Both the position numbers and the translations under genes were made by a program. Below, one piece after another: positions 28,658 through 37,954 of a stretch of 39,921 nt of DNA. Within the stretch, counting starts at the first letter, position 1, and every line of letters begins with the position of its first letter. Source of the stretch: Acrasis kona (Eukaryota; Heterolobosea; Eutetramitea; Acrasida; Acrasidae); NCBI GenBank assembly GCA_026419775.2, contig JAOPGA020001101.1, positions 1 through 39,921 on the forward strand. The letters are read 5' to 3'. The notes beneath the pieces are model-generated. The model was given only the letters and a program-made list of their open reading frames with translations. It ran no database searches and was not told the DNA's origin.

Positions 28658-28889
28658 GTTGTGGTCACTACATTTCTCTTCCTTCGCAATATTTTACTGG
28701 TTGTCCATTCTCTTTTTCTGTTTGTTGTTGTTTCTACAAGATTGTAGTGGAGTCCTCAGAAATCATTTGAACACACTTGGCGACTCGTTTTCGAAAGTTC
28801 ACCTCCACTTCTCCAATTTGTTGCTTGCCTCCTTTGAAATGCCGGAAGTGCGGAGTTAATTTTCGTTGACCGAATATTGCAATTCAACA

Positions 28890-29447
28890 ATGGAGCCCAT
28901 GCACAATCACACACACCATGACATGATTATGATGCCGATGGTATGTTGGATATATGTTAGTATTCTAAATTATTAGTATTTTGATGCCTCAATCAATGTG
29001 GGAGCCCTTTTGTTTAAAGAATGGCAGGTGAATACTGGTTGGATGTATGCTCTGGCCATTATGGTCATGGTACTTGCATCAATCTTGAACCAGTTTTTAT
29101 TCTTTATAGTTAGGAAAAACATTGACAATAAACCCACACTAGAAGGATACCAGCAAGTAGAAAAGTAAACGACAACCAAAACGTTTTAAACTGACATTTT
29201 ATTCAGAAACAGGAACATGAGAATTTACATGTGGTACGCAATTAAGTCGGTTGTGTTCCTTTTCCAAAATGCATTGAGCTACTTATTGATGCTTGCTGTT
29301 ATGACCTTTAACGTTGGAATATTTGTGGCTGTAATTGTTGGAAACACCATAGGCTGGATGATCTTCTCCATGAGGTATGTTGATTATAAAGACGTTGCAA
29401 AACTAACCCAACAAAGATATAACATTGCACCTGACGGCTGTCATTAA
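28890..29447 (+). CDS. Ctr-family copper transporter
   Basis: High-affinity Cu(I) uptake channel subunit (Ctr), which works as a trimer in the plasma membrane or vacuole. Three exons (28890-28940, 28977-29164, 29207-29447; introns 36 and 42 nt, phases 0 and 2) give 159 aa, the normal size for a short Ctr. The N-terminus is a Met/His metal-binding tail (MEPMHNHTHHDMIMMPM). TM1 follows FKEWQVNTG; TM2 (NALSYLLMLAVMTFNVGIF) holds the MxxxM motif (MLAVM); TM3 holds GxxxG (GNTIG). The single exon frames alone look like fragments; only splicing shows the family. The C-terminus ends in CH, and a Cys/His end is common in Ctr proteins. Its stop is 2 bp from the proposed vasohibin stop. Confidence 0.88.
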
Positions 29448-29449
29448 GT

Positions 29450-30443
29450 TCAAAACTCTATACATTCAACATCTCCTCTCCTCTTTTTAGGGCTGCATGA
29501 AATTCTCTTTTTCATTGGAGAGGACTTTTATAAATTAAATGCTTTTACATTACAAACTTACTTGTCTTGCATAATCTTTTGCTAATTTACTTGATTCTTT
29601 ACAAAATTCTGCTACAAATTGTTCAACTACATCCCACTCATTTCCATCTACTTTTATAAAACAATAGTCCCAACTTGGCGGAGTTTTGGATGTAATATCA
29701 TGTTGTGTAGGTAGTCCGATGCGCACGTTAATTAGCTGATGCTGATCTATACAAAGGGTCAGTTACAGAATATTAAAAAAATGTTATTTACAATTTTCGT
29801 ATGCTTGTTTAAAGTTCAAAAGTACATCCGTGAAACTCTACGTAGTTAGTTATCTCTTTGTAATGAGCGAACATACAGAGAAGACCAGTGGTTTGTACAT
29901 CAAGTCTTTTTTTCTGCTAAATCCCAAAGCACCATATTTCCCGCAGCAATGTACCACAAGTACGATGTGTCGGTGGTACTCTTCAAACATTTTGGTCTCC
30001 AGTATAACGGGGTATCTATCCAACTTCTCCATTCCATGAGTGAGATACAATCCTAGAAATACGCCCTCAACACATCTAATCGGTAATGCTTCTCTTATGA
30101 TTTCTTTTGCTGTATAGAATATCGCCTGTAGGGATCTATTCCTATCGATATTAAAGAAATACTGTTCTATAAAGTTGTATTCAAATTGGCATATGAAGTT
30201 GTTAATCAATCCCATCTTTACACTAATCTTCATATTTACATCGCTCAAGTCAGGTACAATTGGTCTAGAAACCCTAGGTAGTGACTTTAGTCTACGAAAC
30301 GGATTGTTCTTCGGAATTTTTCTAACTGTCAAATCCCTCCTCCATTCATCCTTAAGTGGTACCTTTAATTTCGGTGTTGATGGTGTCGACTCTTGAGGTA
30401 GTACGTTAATTGAGGGCAATGAAGGTATTCCACTTGTCGACAT
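29450..30443 (-). CDS. VASH: vasohibin-like tubulin tyrosine carboxypeptidase
   Basis: Vasohibins, with partner SVBP, remove the C-terminal tyrosine of alpha-tubulin. Exons 30443-29877, 29837-29792, 29746-29562 and 29524-29450 (introns 39, 45 and 37 nt) give 290 aa. The core is clear: FEYNFIEQYFFNI, EALPIRCVEGVFLGLYLT with catalytic Cys, YHRHIVLVV with His, and GKYGALGFSRKKDLMYKPL with the Ser of the Cys-His-Ser triad, followed after splicing by FTDVLLNFKQAYEN. The tail is basic (SPMKKRISCSPKKRRGD), as in animal vasohibins. The last intron (GTAAGT...AAAAG) is optional: without it the protein ends at TAA 29550-29552 after VSL. The N-terminal 70 residues are Ser/Pro-rich and basic. Confidence 0.87.
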
Positions 30444-30579
30444 AAAACTGTAGTTATTTACAATAATTAACCAAAATTAGTCCATTATCCTTCTATATTA
30501 ATACCGCACCAAGAATCACAAAGGAGTCATAAAGATTGACAACATTACAAAACATTTAAAAAAATAAAAATATTTACAT

Positions 30580-32331
30580 TTACATGAAACTTGTAAAGAC
30601 ATCCTCAACCGTGTCATAAGACAACAAGTCACCAACATCTTGTAAAGAGTCACTCAACTCATACAACAATCCTCCCTGATCCTTTTCAAAATTCACTTTT
30701 TGCTTCGTTGAAAGTAATTGTACTTGTGCATAATTCAAATGTGGTTGTAATTGTTTTTGAGGTATTGGTTGACTCGGAGTGAGTGGTTGTGTGTTTCTAT
30801 TGGCACCGACTGCACTTGCAAAGTTACTGAATGTATTTTCAAAGTTGTAACCGGAACTCAATACTGGTTGGCCAGTCGGAATTTGTTGTCTTGTGTTCAT
30901 TTGGTTTCTGTAATTTTGAGAATTCATTAATCCGTTGTATTTGGCCAAGGCAATCTCCAACTTTTGTTTCGCTGTTGCGATTTTTGTTTTAAAGTATCTT
31001 TCATCCAAATATGTAACCGCCGCATATTCCTCTCTGAGTGATGATAATAAAAGTAGTTGGTCTAGAGGGTCTGTTGAGGTTTCGATGCATTTAATGTGAT
31101 AGTCCGATACTAGGTAAATGACATCTGCGATAACCATGAAGCAATGTGAAAAGTCGGTCGTGGATAGCATTTTTGCAATGTTGTCGGCTACACTCCTGGA
31201 CGTCTTGCTATCGTTGACGACGATGCTTCTTACTAGTCTGTATGCTTGGAATGAAAAGGAACCTGTTAGCTTTCTAAAATGTACGTGTGGATGCGGCATA
31301 ATGTTCATGACCTGGTCAAAAGCATTCATGAATTGATCACAAATGTATGCTGCTACATCATCCTCTCTATAAATGTCTCTAATGTACAACTTGATGTCTT
31401 CCATGCCATACTTCATTTCCATGTTGGCGAATACATCCGTTATCCTTCGGTCATGTGAAATGAACTTGCCGAAGTCAGTAGAGTAGAATTCTTTGAGTGC
31501 TAGAAACTTTGACACAAAAATCTCAAACATTCCGTGAAGATGTTCCGGTTCTCTTGTTCCGTCACAAAGAAAAGAAAATAATTTAATGATTACATGTGAA
31601 CTTTCTAAAAACGAGTGACAAGGATGAAGAACCTTTCCTCTCTGATTCTCCAAGTAACCTCTCACATTCGATAAGAAGAATTCGGCTCTTGCTGTGTTCT
31701 CTTCAAGAGTGCAGTAGCTACCCAAATATTGGAAGCAACATGCGGCAACAAAACTTGTTGACACTCTCTCAAAGTCATTACTGTTAATGAGATTACGGCA
31801 TAATTCAAACAGTTGATGCGAAAGGGCTTGGTTTCCGTCTTTCTTGTAGAAACAAGCTAAAAGAGCGTATACAAAGGCCATGTCTTCCCAATGTGGAGGA
31901 GATGCCAAATGTTCCTGTCCTGTTTGTTGTAAATCAAGATACTGTAGGACTTCAATTAGTTTATCCCTTGACATGACTGGTGTAGACAACATGATTTCAA
32001 GAGAGAGACCTTGCAACAAATTAATGAATTTATGTCCTGAGCTCAAGTTGATTGTGGGCATGAAGTGTTGAAGGGGATTGTGAGTGTGGTTACGGGTATA
32101 TTGTAGATTAACTAAGGGAAGAGGTAATTTCGAGTTGGACATGTCCAAATTGATTCCACTAAGAGAGGATATTGAAGTCCTCCTTACATCCTCTCTGACT
32201 TCTACCACATTTTCATAAACACAGGTTTTTCTTCTTTCTGAACAAAGTGTACAACGTGGTGTGCGTCTGTCGCACTTTCGATGAAGCTTTCTACAGTTAA
32301 GGCATGACTTTGCCGATAGCATCTGAGACAT
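30580..32331 (-). CDS. Zn(II)2Cys6 binuclear-cluster transcription factor
   Basis: Nuclear DNA-binding regulator of the Gal4 class. The 583-aa protein starts at ATG 32331; the frame continues upstream only to a TTG. Residues about 10-37 hold C-x2-C-x6-C-x6-C-x2-C-x6-C (SCLNCRKLHRKCDRRTPRC, then TLCSERRKTC), which binds two zinc ions and contacts CGG-type half-sites. The middle region (about 110-450) is helical and Cys/Phe-rich, like the fungal TF middle homology domain in position, but I cannot align it. The C-terminal 130 residues are Gln/Asn/Pro-rich and end in an acidic-hydrophobic stretch (LLSYDTVEDVFTSFM) that looks like an activation domain. Known mainly from fungi but also from amoebae. 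It shares a divergent promoter with the SDR gene. Confidence 0.85.
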   Translation of the reverse strand: MSQMLSAKSCLNCRKLHRKCDRRTPRCTLCSERRKTCVYENVVEVREDVRRTSISSLSGINLDMSNSKLPLPLVNLQYTRNHTHNPLQHFMPTINLSSGHKFINLLQGLSLEIMLSTPVMSRDKLIEVLQYLDLQQTGQEHLASPPHWEDMAFVYALLACFYKKDGNQALSHQLFELCRNLINSNDFERVSTSFVAACCFQYLGSYCTLEENTARAEFFLSNVRGYLENQRGKVLHPCHSFLESSHVIIKLFSFLCDGTREPEHLHGMFEIFVSKFLALKEFYSTDFGKFISHDRRITDVFANMEMKYGMEDIKLYIRDIYREDDVAAYICDQFMNAFDQVMNIMPHPHVHFRKLTGSFSFQAYRLVRSIVVNDSKTSRSVADNIAKMLSTTDFSHCFMVIADVIYLVSDYHIKCIETSTDPLDQLLLLSSLREEYAAVTYLDERYFKTKIATAKQKLEIALAKYNGLMNSQNYRNQMNTRQQIPTGQPVLSSGYNFENTFSNFASAVGANRNTQPLTPSQPIPQKQLQPHLNYAQVQLLSTKQKVNFEKDQGGLLYELSDSLQDVGDLLSYDTVEDVFTSFM

Positions 32332-32587
32332 TTCCTTTAGATTTGACAATTAAGGTCGGGCATGGGCGGAGGCTTACAAAATGAACTCCTGAAATTAACT
32401 GATGACAGATCATAGTTGAACTTCCAACTCAAGTTTTACCGTTAAAAATTGGAAACAATTTCAATTACATTCTGTACTTTCAAGATACATGATTCAGGAC
32501 TCAGATATGTATAAAAATCATCATTGATTGTCATTCACTTTTAGTCACTTCCAATAATTGTCCTCAGTTGTTGTAGTTTTTTGTAAA
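32332..32587. promoter_or_regulatory. divergent promoter of Zn2Cys6 factor and SDR genes
   Basis: Holds a TATAAAAA box for the plus strand at 32510-32517, and the 14-mer GATCATAGTTGAAC at 32408-32421 that is shared with the formate dehydrogenase/H3 spacer. Confidence 0.5.
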
Positions 32588-32677
32588 ATGTCCGACATCT
32601 CTGCGCTTAAAAATTCGGTCTATTCAATGAGATCTAAATCAAAAGTATCACAAAAGGATGAGTGCATTGGACTTTAA
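32588..32677 (+). other. upstream ORF overlapping the SDR start
   Basis: The first ATG after the TATA box (32588) opens a 29-codon frame in a different phase. It overlaps the SDR start codon and ends at TAA 32675-32677. If the leader begins near 32540 the uORF would be met first by scanning ribosomes and should lower SDR translation. An alternative is that transcription starts after 32590. Confidence 0.4.
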
Positions 32678-33434
32678 AGTAGCAGTTATTACAGGAGCAG
32701 CTGGAGGGCTCGGTAAAGCATTTGCAACTAGCTTAATCAAGTTCGGCAAAAAAGTGATCATTGTCGGAAGAACTGAATCGAGTCTTGCCTCCACAGCCAA
32801 GGAGATTGGCGCACTAGGATACTACGTTTTGGACGTATCAAAGTTCGACACCATTCCCACAGTAGTCAACAAGATTTTAAAAGATCACCCAGATGTTGAT
32901 TGCCTCATTAATAATGCTGGTGTACAAAAACAATTAGACTTTACAGATCCAAACATTATAAGTAAATTGGGAGATGTTGATGAAGAAGTTGCTATAAACA
33001 TCACTGGTCTAGTTCACCTAGTTGCAGCATTCACCCCACATTTCATTAAGAGTGATGTACCCAGTGCCGTCATGAATGTGTCTTCTGGTCTTGCCTATGT
33101 CCCAATATCTCCAGTACCGGTATACTGCGCTACAAAGGCATTTGTAAAGAGCTTTACATTATCGTTGAGACACCAGTTGAGGAACACAAAAGTAAAAGTA
33201 TACGAAATAGCACCCCCACTAGTAGAAAGCGATCTTCATCGGGATCATGACAATGCTGACGCATACACTAAGGAGAAGATGCCCCACTGCTTGACTGTGG
33301 CTGAGTTTATGAGCGGAATTGAAGAAGGGTGGAATAAAGGTGATTTGGACATTGGCGTTGGAATGGCAAAACAAAGATTACAAGCATGGGACTCTGTCTT
33401 CAAACAAGTCTACGGTGCCATGAACCCTAAATAA
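32658..33434 (+). CDS. short-chain dehydrogenase/reductase
   Basis: Classical SDR, 258 aa, intronless, predicted NAD(P)-dependent oxidoreductase of unknown substrate. The Rossmann motif TGAAGGLGKAF (TGxxxGxG), the structural motif NNAG, and the catalytic Ser-Tyr-Lys set (MNVSSGLAYVPISPVPVYCATKAF) are all present. The Arg after strand 2 (IIVGRTESSL) hints at NADP. The region after the catalytic helix (EIAPPLVESDL) resembles DltE/YdfG-like cytosolic SDRs. No targeting signal is seen. ATG 32658 is the first in this frame after an in-frame stop at 32628. Confidence 0.88.
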   Translation: MSALDFKVAVITGAAGGLGKAFATSLIKFGKKVIIVGRTESSLASTAKEIGALGYYVLDVSKFDTIPTVVNKILKDHPDVDCLINNAGVQKQLDFTDPNIISKLGDVDEEVAINITGLVHLVAAFTPHFIKSDVPSAVMNVSSGLAYVPISPVPVYCATKAFVKSFTLSLRHQLRNTKVKVYEIAPPLVESDLHRDHDNADAYTKEKMPHCLTVAEFMSGIEEGWNKGDLDIGVGMAKQRLQAWDSVFKQVYGAMNPK

Positions 33435-33480
33435 ATGATTTTTTTTAATGACGTTCGCTTTAAGAAATAATATCCTTTTA

Positions 33481-34100
33481 TTAAAGTGTAGTTTTAATTA
33501 GGTGTGATTCGGTTGGGTCTCTTGAATGTTTTGTGTGCATCAAGTAGAATACGAACATCATTCCGACTGCAAAAACTCCAAAAACAGGAATGGGGCCGAC
33601 TAAAGACGTCGATCGGTTAACTTCTTCTTTTTTGTCAACTGCAACAACATCTGCCTGCGTTTTAGCAAAATTAGAAAGATCTTGTAATGTTCTGCCTCCC
33701 TCATAATTTGAGACCATAGCACCATCTTTTTAGGTTAGTGAATAAAACATTTAGGTTAGCATACTTTTAAAGAATTGTAGTGTTGGATATCCTCGTACTT
33801 GATGTTTTTTGCACAATTCGGGGTCGGTGGTGCAGTCTACATGGGCAATATTAACGCCAGTTGGCGCATCATTAGAGAGACTATCCCATGTTGGAGCTAG
33901 AGCTTTGCAATGTCCACACCTGATCGAGGGAAATTAATACAATAATGTGCAGTAAATTACCATGGTGCAAAGAATTTAATGAACCATTTTCCAGTTGCAA
34001 TTTGTGAATCGAAGTTTGATGTTGTAAGCTTTATGGGTGATGCGCTCGATAGGCACACAATAAGTAGGAGTAAGGTAGCGATTAAGTTGAACACTTTCAT
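33481..34100 (-). CDS. single-domain membrane protein disulfide isomerase (TMX/TXNDC-like)
   Basis: ER thiol oxidoreductase. Exons 34100-33961, 33919-33765 and 33725-33481 (introns 41 and 39 nt, phases 2 and 1) give 179 aa. A signal peptide ([21 protein letters not shown]) leads into one thioredoxin domain with the active site WCGHC formed across the first splice ([16 protein letters not shown]), then [22 protein letters not shown] with the cis-Pro, and [14 protein letters not shown] single membrane helix ([16 protein letters not shown]) and a short basic cytosolic tail follow; there is no KDEL. One thioredoxin domain plus a TM is the TMX-type layout. It is convergent with the SDR gene (46 bp between stops). 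Confidence 0.87.
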
Positions 34101-34833
34101 CTTGTATGACAACGTCAATTTATAAATAATTGAAGTTACAAGGAATTGGACAACCAGAAAAAGGGACTTGCCAAGATAGATTTCTTCCTCAAACCATGAC
34201 AGATTTTCGTTAATTTATGAGTAGCAACAGAAAAATGAAATCAGATCCACTACTTTCAAAAATTAAGACTTCACTAAATGGGAATAACGATTAAATAGAC
34301 CTTCACTCTGATTTCATCCAAAAATTCACAAAGAGAGTTCATATGGCATTTTGGATGAGAATGCGTGCTAAGAACAAGCGTGTTTGTTATCGGTTGAAGC
34401 AGAAAATTGTTGCTGATCGTCCAGGTTTTCAAGGGATATAAAAGTGCCAAGAACTGATCTACATAATTAATATCCAAGAAGAATAGTAGTTTTAATAAAA
34501 GACATTTGTTGTGCAGTTATTTGTTTGAAAATAATAAGCCGTTCTCATCAATATTCAAAAACTTAGATACTCATTCATGTTTGTCTTATCCAAAGCCCTG
34601 GCAAAAGATATCCCGTAACGACTCATAATTACAACGAAAAAAATAGTTTTTATTCTATTTAACAACCAGTATTTCCATACCAATGTTCAATTCCCAAGTT
34701 AAGAATTTAAGGTTACCATATATTGCAACTTCTTATTTATTTTTATAGACTTCTGACGTTGACATTCAGGGTTTAAATGGTTGAGGGATCTGAACACAAT
34801 TCCAACAACAAGAATTAAAACAACACCAATTGA
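34101..34833. other. intergenic, no firm gene
   Basis: About 730 nt upstream of the surface-protein gene. It holds only a possible 32-codon, very basic plus-strand ORF (34343-34441, e.g. MRMRAKNKRVCYRLKQK), whose last codons overlap a TATAAAAG motif, and an antisense frame opening at TTG. I do not call either a gene. Confidence 0.35.
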
Positions 34834-37293
34834 ATGTACAAAAGACTCATAACACTCTTTGTGCTGATCTCCCTGTGGTCAATTGCCATAGGGTACCAAT
34901 GCAATGCCAATCTGTCAGGGGATAACAACGCATCACCGGCAAGAATGTACAGAACCTCCTCATCTTGCAATGCCAACCTCTCTGGGGACAACAATGCTTC
35001 TCCAGCCAGAAAGTACCTCTCCAATGCCTGCAACGGAAGGGGATATTGCAACTCGAATGGAGCGTGCGTATGCAACCAGGGATATGAAGGAGAAAACTGT
35101 GAGCATGATTGCACCACAACCGCTCCACCGGTTCAATTGACTCCCAGACCAACAACAATTGCCCCCACCACCGTGGTACCAACAGTTCCGGTCTGTGAAA
35201 CCAATTTGTCCGGGGATAACAACGCCTCACCGGCAAGAAGATTGAGAACATCATCATCATGCGTGGGCACAAATTTATCAGGTGATAATAACGCATCACC
35301 AGCAAGGGGACTATTAAAGTATTCCCGCACCAATCAAGTCTGTAGCGGAAACGGATATTGTAATGCTAACAAAGCATGTGTTTGCAAGCCAGGTTTCCAA
35401 GGTCAAAACTGTGAGCAACCTTGTATTCAATCAAATCCATGCTGGACTTGCCCAAGTGGATTTGTTCATTGGTATGATGCAGGTGTTGAGAAAGCACCAG
35501 GTGATGATAGATGTGCATGTGTGCCGGTTCCAACAACAAGAGCACCAACAACGCAAGCACCAACTACAACTACCGCCGCTCCCACTACTACTACTGCACC
35601 TACAACTACCACTGCACCTACAACTGCTGCACCAACTACCACAACTGCACCACCAGTCAATTTGACACCAAGACCAACAACTCAAGCTCCAACAACTACT
35701 ACAGCTGCGCCAACTACTTGTCCACCATGTCCATGCGGTGAGACCAACTTATCAGGTGATAATAACGCATCGCCCGCAAGAAGACAGCGTACGAGCTGCC
35801 CAGTGTGCAAAGAATGCCCAACTACAACCACTGCAACACCAACAACCGCCGCTCCTACAACTGCTGCACCAACTACCACAACTGCACCTCCAGTTAACTT
35901 GACACCAAGACCAACAACTCAAGCTCCAACTACTTGTCCACCATGTCCATGCGGTGAGACCAATCTATCTGGCGATAACAATGCATCACCAGCTAGAAGA
36001 CTCAGACATGGATGCCCAGTCTGTAATCCATGCACACAAGCACCATGTTGGACTTGCCCAAGTGGATTTGTTCATTGGTACGACGCAGGTGTTACTGCAG
36101 CACCAGGAGGAGATAGATGTGCATGTGTTCCAATTCCAACAACAAGAGCACCAACAACTCAAGCACCAACTACAACTACCGCCGCACCTACAACTACCAC
36201 TGCACCTACAACTGCTGCACCAACTACAACTACTGCAGCTCCTACTACTACTGCTGCTCCAACTACCACAACTGCACCACCAGTCAATTTGACACCAAGA
36301 CCAACAACTCAAGCACCAACTACTACTACCGTCGCTCCTACTACAACAACTGCACCTCCAGTTAACTTGACACCAAGACCAACAACTCAAGCTCCAACAA
36401 CTACTACAGCTGCGCCAACTACTTGTCCACCATGTCCATGCGGTGAGACCAATCTATCTGGCGATAACAATGCATCACCAGCTAGAAGACTCAGACGCAC
36501 AAGCAATGGATGCCCAACTTGCAAACCATGCACACAAGCACCATGTTGGACTTGCCCAAGTGGGTTTATTCATTGGTACGACGCAGGTGTTACTGCAGCA
36601 CCAGGAGGAGATAGATGTGCATGTGTTCCAGTTCCAACAACCGCTGCTCCCACAACTGCACCACCAGTTAACTTGACACCAAGACCAACAACTCAAGCAC
36701 CAACTACTACTACCGTCGCTCCTACTACTGCTGCCCCCACAACCACTACTGTTGCTCCTACTACTGCTGCGCCCACGACATCGGCACCACCAGTAAATTT
36801 AACTCCAAGACCAACTACTTCATCTCCTACCTCTACTCTTCCTGTTTGTCAAGTAAACTTGTCAGGGGACAACAATGCTTCACCAGCAAGAAGTATGCGA
36901 TCAACTAGTTGCGCATCTCCAGCAAGATGGTCTCTGTCAAACCCAGTCTGCAGTGGTAATGGATATTGTAAAGGAGATGCTTGTGTCTGCAAGCCAGGTT
37001 ATCAGGGTGCTAACTGCGAAGAGAAATGTTTACAGGTTAACCCATGTTGGACCTGTCCAAGTGGATTTATTCACTGGTACGACACCGTAGACCAGAAGGC
37101 ACCTGGCGATGATAGATGCGGATGTGTCCCAATTACCAGAGCACCTACTGTAAATTTAACCTCAAGACCATCGTCCTCCCCACCTACCCAGAATGAATCA
37201 GGAGAAGACTTCGCAAGAGAGGCAAGTTCATCTGGAAAATTGTCATTCGCTATCGCTATTGTTACTGCTATCGTGGTAACTTTGATGATGTAA
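34834..37293 (+). CDS. Thr-rich cell-surface repeat protein with EGF-like domains and NLSGDNNASPAR repeats
   Basis: Intronless 819-aa secreted or GPI-anchored protein, not a known family. It has a signal peptide (about 1-20, LITLFVLISLWSIAIG), three EGF-like modules (e.g. CSGNGYCNANKACVC, at about residues 63-89, 169-194, 705-729), and four copies of a CWTCPSGF-HWYD module with DDRCACVP-type ends. Long PTTTT/APTT mucin-like linkers are broken by PPVNLTPRPTT. Eight copies of the exact 12-mer NLSGDNNASPAR start at 34909, 34975, 35203, 35272, 35746, 35962, 36451 and 36856. The end is a polar SSSG region then a hydrophobic tail (FAIAIVTAIVVTLMM) with nothing after it, the GPI-signal layout. Linkers would be O-glycosylated and each 12-mer has two N-glycosylation sequons. 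Likely an adhesion or recognition protein; inference. Confidence 0.82.
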   Translation: MYKRLITLFVLISLWSIAIGYQCNANLSGDNNASPARMYRTSSSCNANLSGDNNASPARKYLSNACNGRGYCNSNGACVCNQGYEGENCEHDCTTTAPPVQLTPRPTTIAPTTVVPTVPVCETNLSGDNNASPARRLRTSSSCVGTNLSGDNNASPARGLLKYSRTNQVCSGNGYCNANKACVCKPGFQGQNCEQPCIQSNPCWTCPSGFVHWYDAGVEKAPGDDRCACVPVPTTRAPTTQAPTTTTAAPTTTTAPTTTTAPTTAAPTTTTAPPVNLTPRPTTQAPTTTTAAPTTCPPCPCGETNLSGDNNASPARRQRTSCPVCKECPTTTTATPTTAAPTTAAPTTTTAPPVNLTPRPTTQAPTTCPPCPCGETNLSGDNNASPARRLRHGCPVCNPCTQAPCWTCPSGFVHWYDAGVTAAPGGDRCACVPIPTTRAPTTQAPTTTTAAPTTTTAPTTAAPTTTTAAPTTTAAPTTTTAPPVNLTPRPTTQAPTTTTVAPTTTTAPPVNLTPRPTTQAPTTTTAAPTTCPPCPCGETNLSGDNNASPARRLRRTSNGCPTCKPCTQAPCWTCPSGFIHWYDAGVTAAPGGDRCACVPVPTTAAPTTAPPVNLTPRPTTQAPTTTTVAPTTAAPTTTTVAPTTAAPTTSAPPVNLTPRPTTSSPTSTLPVCQVNLSGDNNASPARSMRSTSCASPARWSLSNPVCSGNGYCKGDACVCKPGYQGANCEEKCLQVNPCWTCPSGFIHWYDTVDQKAPGDDRCGCVPITRAPTVNLTSRPSSSPPTQNESGEDFAREASSSGKLSFAIAIVTAIVVTLMM
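34909..36891 (+). repeat. eight dispersed copies of the 36-nt unit encoding NLSGDNNASPAR
   Basis: Copies at 34909-34944, 34975-35010, 35203-35238, 35272-35307, 35746-35781, 35962-35997, 36451-36486 and 36856-36891. The protein is identical in all eight, but the DNA differs at many third positions (Leu is CTG, CTC, TTG, TTA or CTA; Ser is TCA, TCT or TCC; Pro is CCG, CCA or CCC). Only copies 6 and 7 are identical in DNA. Confidence 0.85.
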
Positions 37294-37954
37294 AATTGTG
37301 AATTAATAAAACATAATTTTATAACATTTTTTTGTTCAATAGGTTGCAATACAGTAAGAATTTTGTTTGTTCACATGCATTTATTTCACACTATTTGGAC
37401 GTACATAGAGCTTTCTCTTCAGGTGAATAAGAATATTCAATAAATATTGAATTGGTCAGTACCCTAACCGTAAGGCACATCAACGAAGTTGCACGACCAC
37501 TTGAATTACAAGTTCTTTCTTCTCCAAACGCACTTTTTGATCATTGGCCATAGGTTATAAAATCGTCAAACATGAATCTGTTCTGAGCAGATCATTTTTG
37601 ATTATTCTATGTGTTGCAATTTAAGCCGAATTTATGCTTCACCGATGGTTGATCATGACCGAGTAATATACAAACACTGGATTTATATTGATTTATGAAA
37701 CTTATTTCTTTTAACCAATCTTGATTGAAGACGTATTTATAAATGTAAATATAGACCTTGGTCGCTTTGCTACTAATCAGGTGAATTCACTTCACATTGT
37801 TTAGTAAATTCTCGACATAATCATTGGATGGATTGTTCCATATTTACCCCAACAGGTGAAAAAATATCTTTAAAGAAACTAAAAATAGCCTTTTCGAAAG
37901 ATAAAAAGTCGACCATCAGAACAAGCAGATAAAAATACAAACAAAAACACAACA
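37294..37954. other. intergenic, no gene seen
   Basis: About 660 nt of AT-rich spacer. The last 90 nt (CTAAAAATAGCC at about 37879, then an A/C-rich leader ending ACAACA) look like the promoter and leader of the next, probably highly expressed, gene. Confidence 0.4.

Noticed and set aside
28656-28859. 67-codon hydrophobic plus-strand frame after tRNA-Tyr
   Set aside because: It opens at TTG, has no good start codon and no family signal, and lies in the promoter region of the copper-transporter gene.
30580-32331. Zn2Cys6 factor as proof of a fungal genome
   Set aside because: Such factors also occur in amoebae and other protists. The 7TM-RGS protein, vasohibin, p25-alpha motif and divergent H3 do not support a fungus.
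34274-34477. 67-codon minus-strand frame in the spacer before the surface-protein gene
   Set aside because: It starts at TTG, has no nearby ATG or family signal, and lies in ordinary intergenic sequence.
35431-36696. Several long Cys/Trp/Ser- or Val-rich frames on both strands inside the Thr-rich gene
   Set aside because: All are shadows of the ACN/ACA codon repeats of the mucin-like linkers.
35520-36830. Regularly repeated DNA that might be taken for a CRISPR array or minisatellite
   Set aside because: Repeats follow codon phase, vary in length and encode PTTTT/APTT linkers in one open frame; there are no unique spacers, and the host is eukaryotic.
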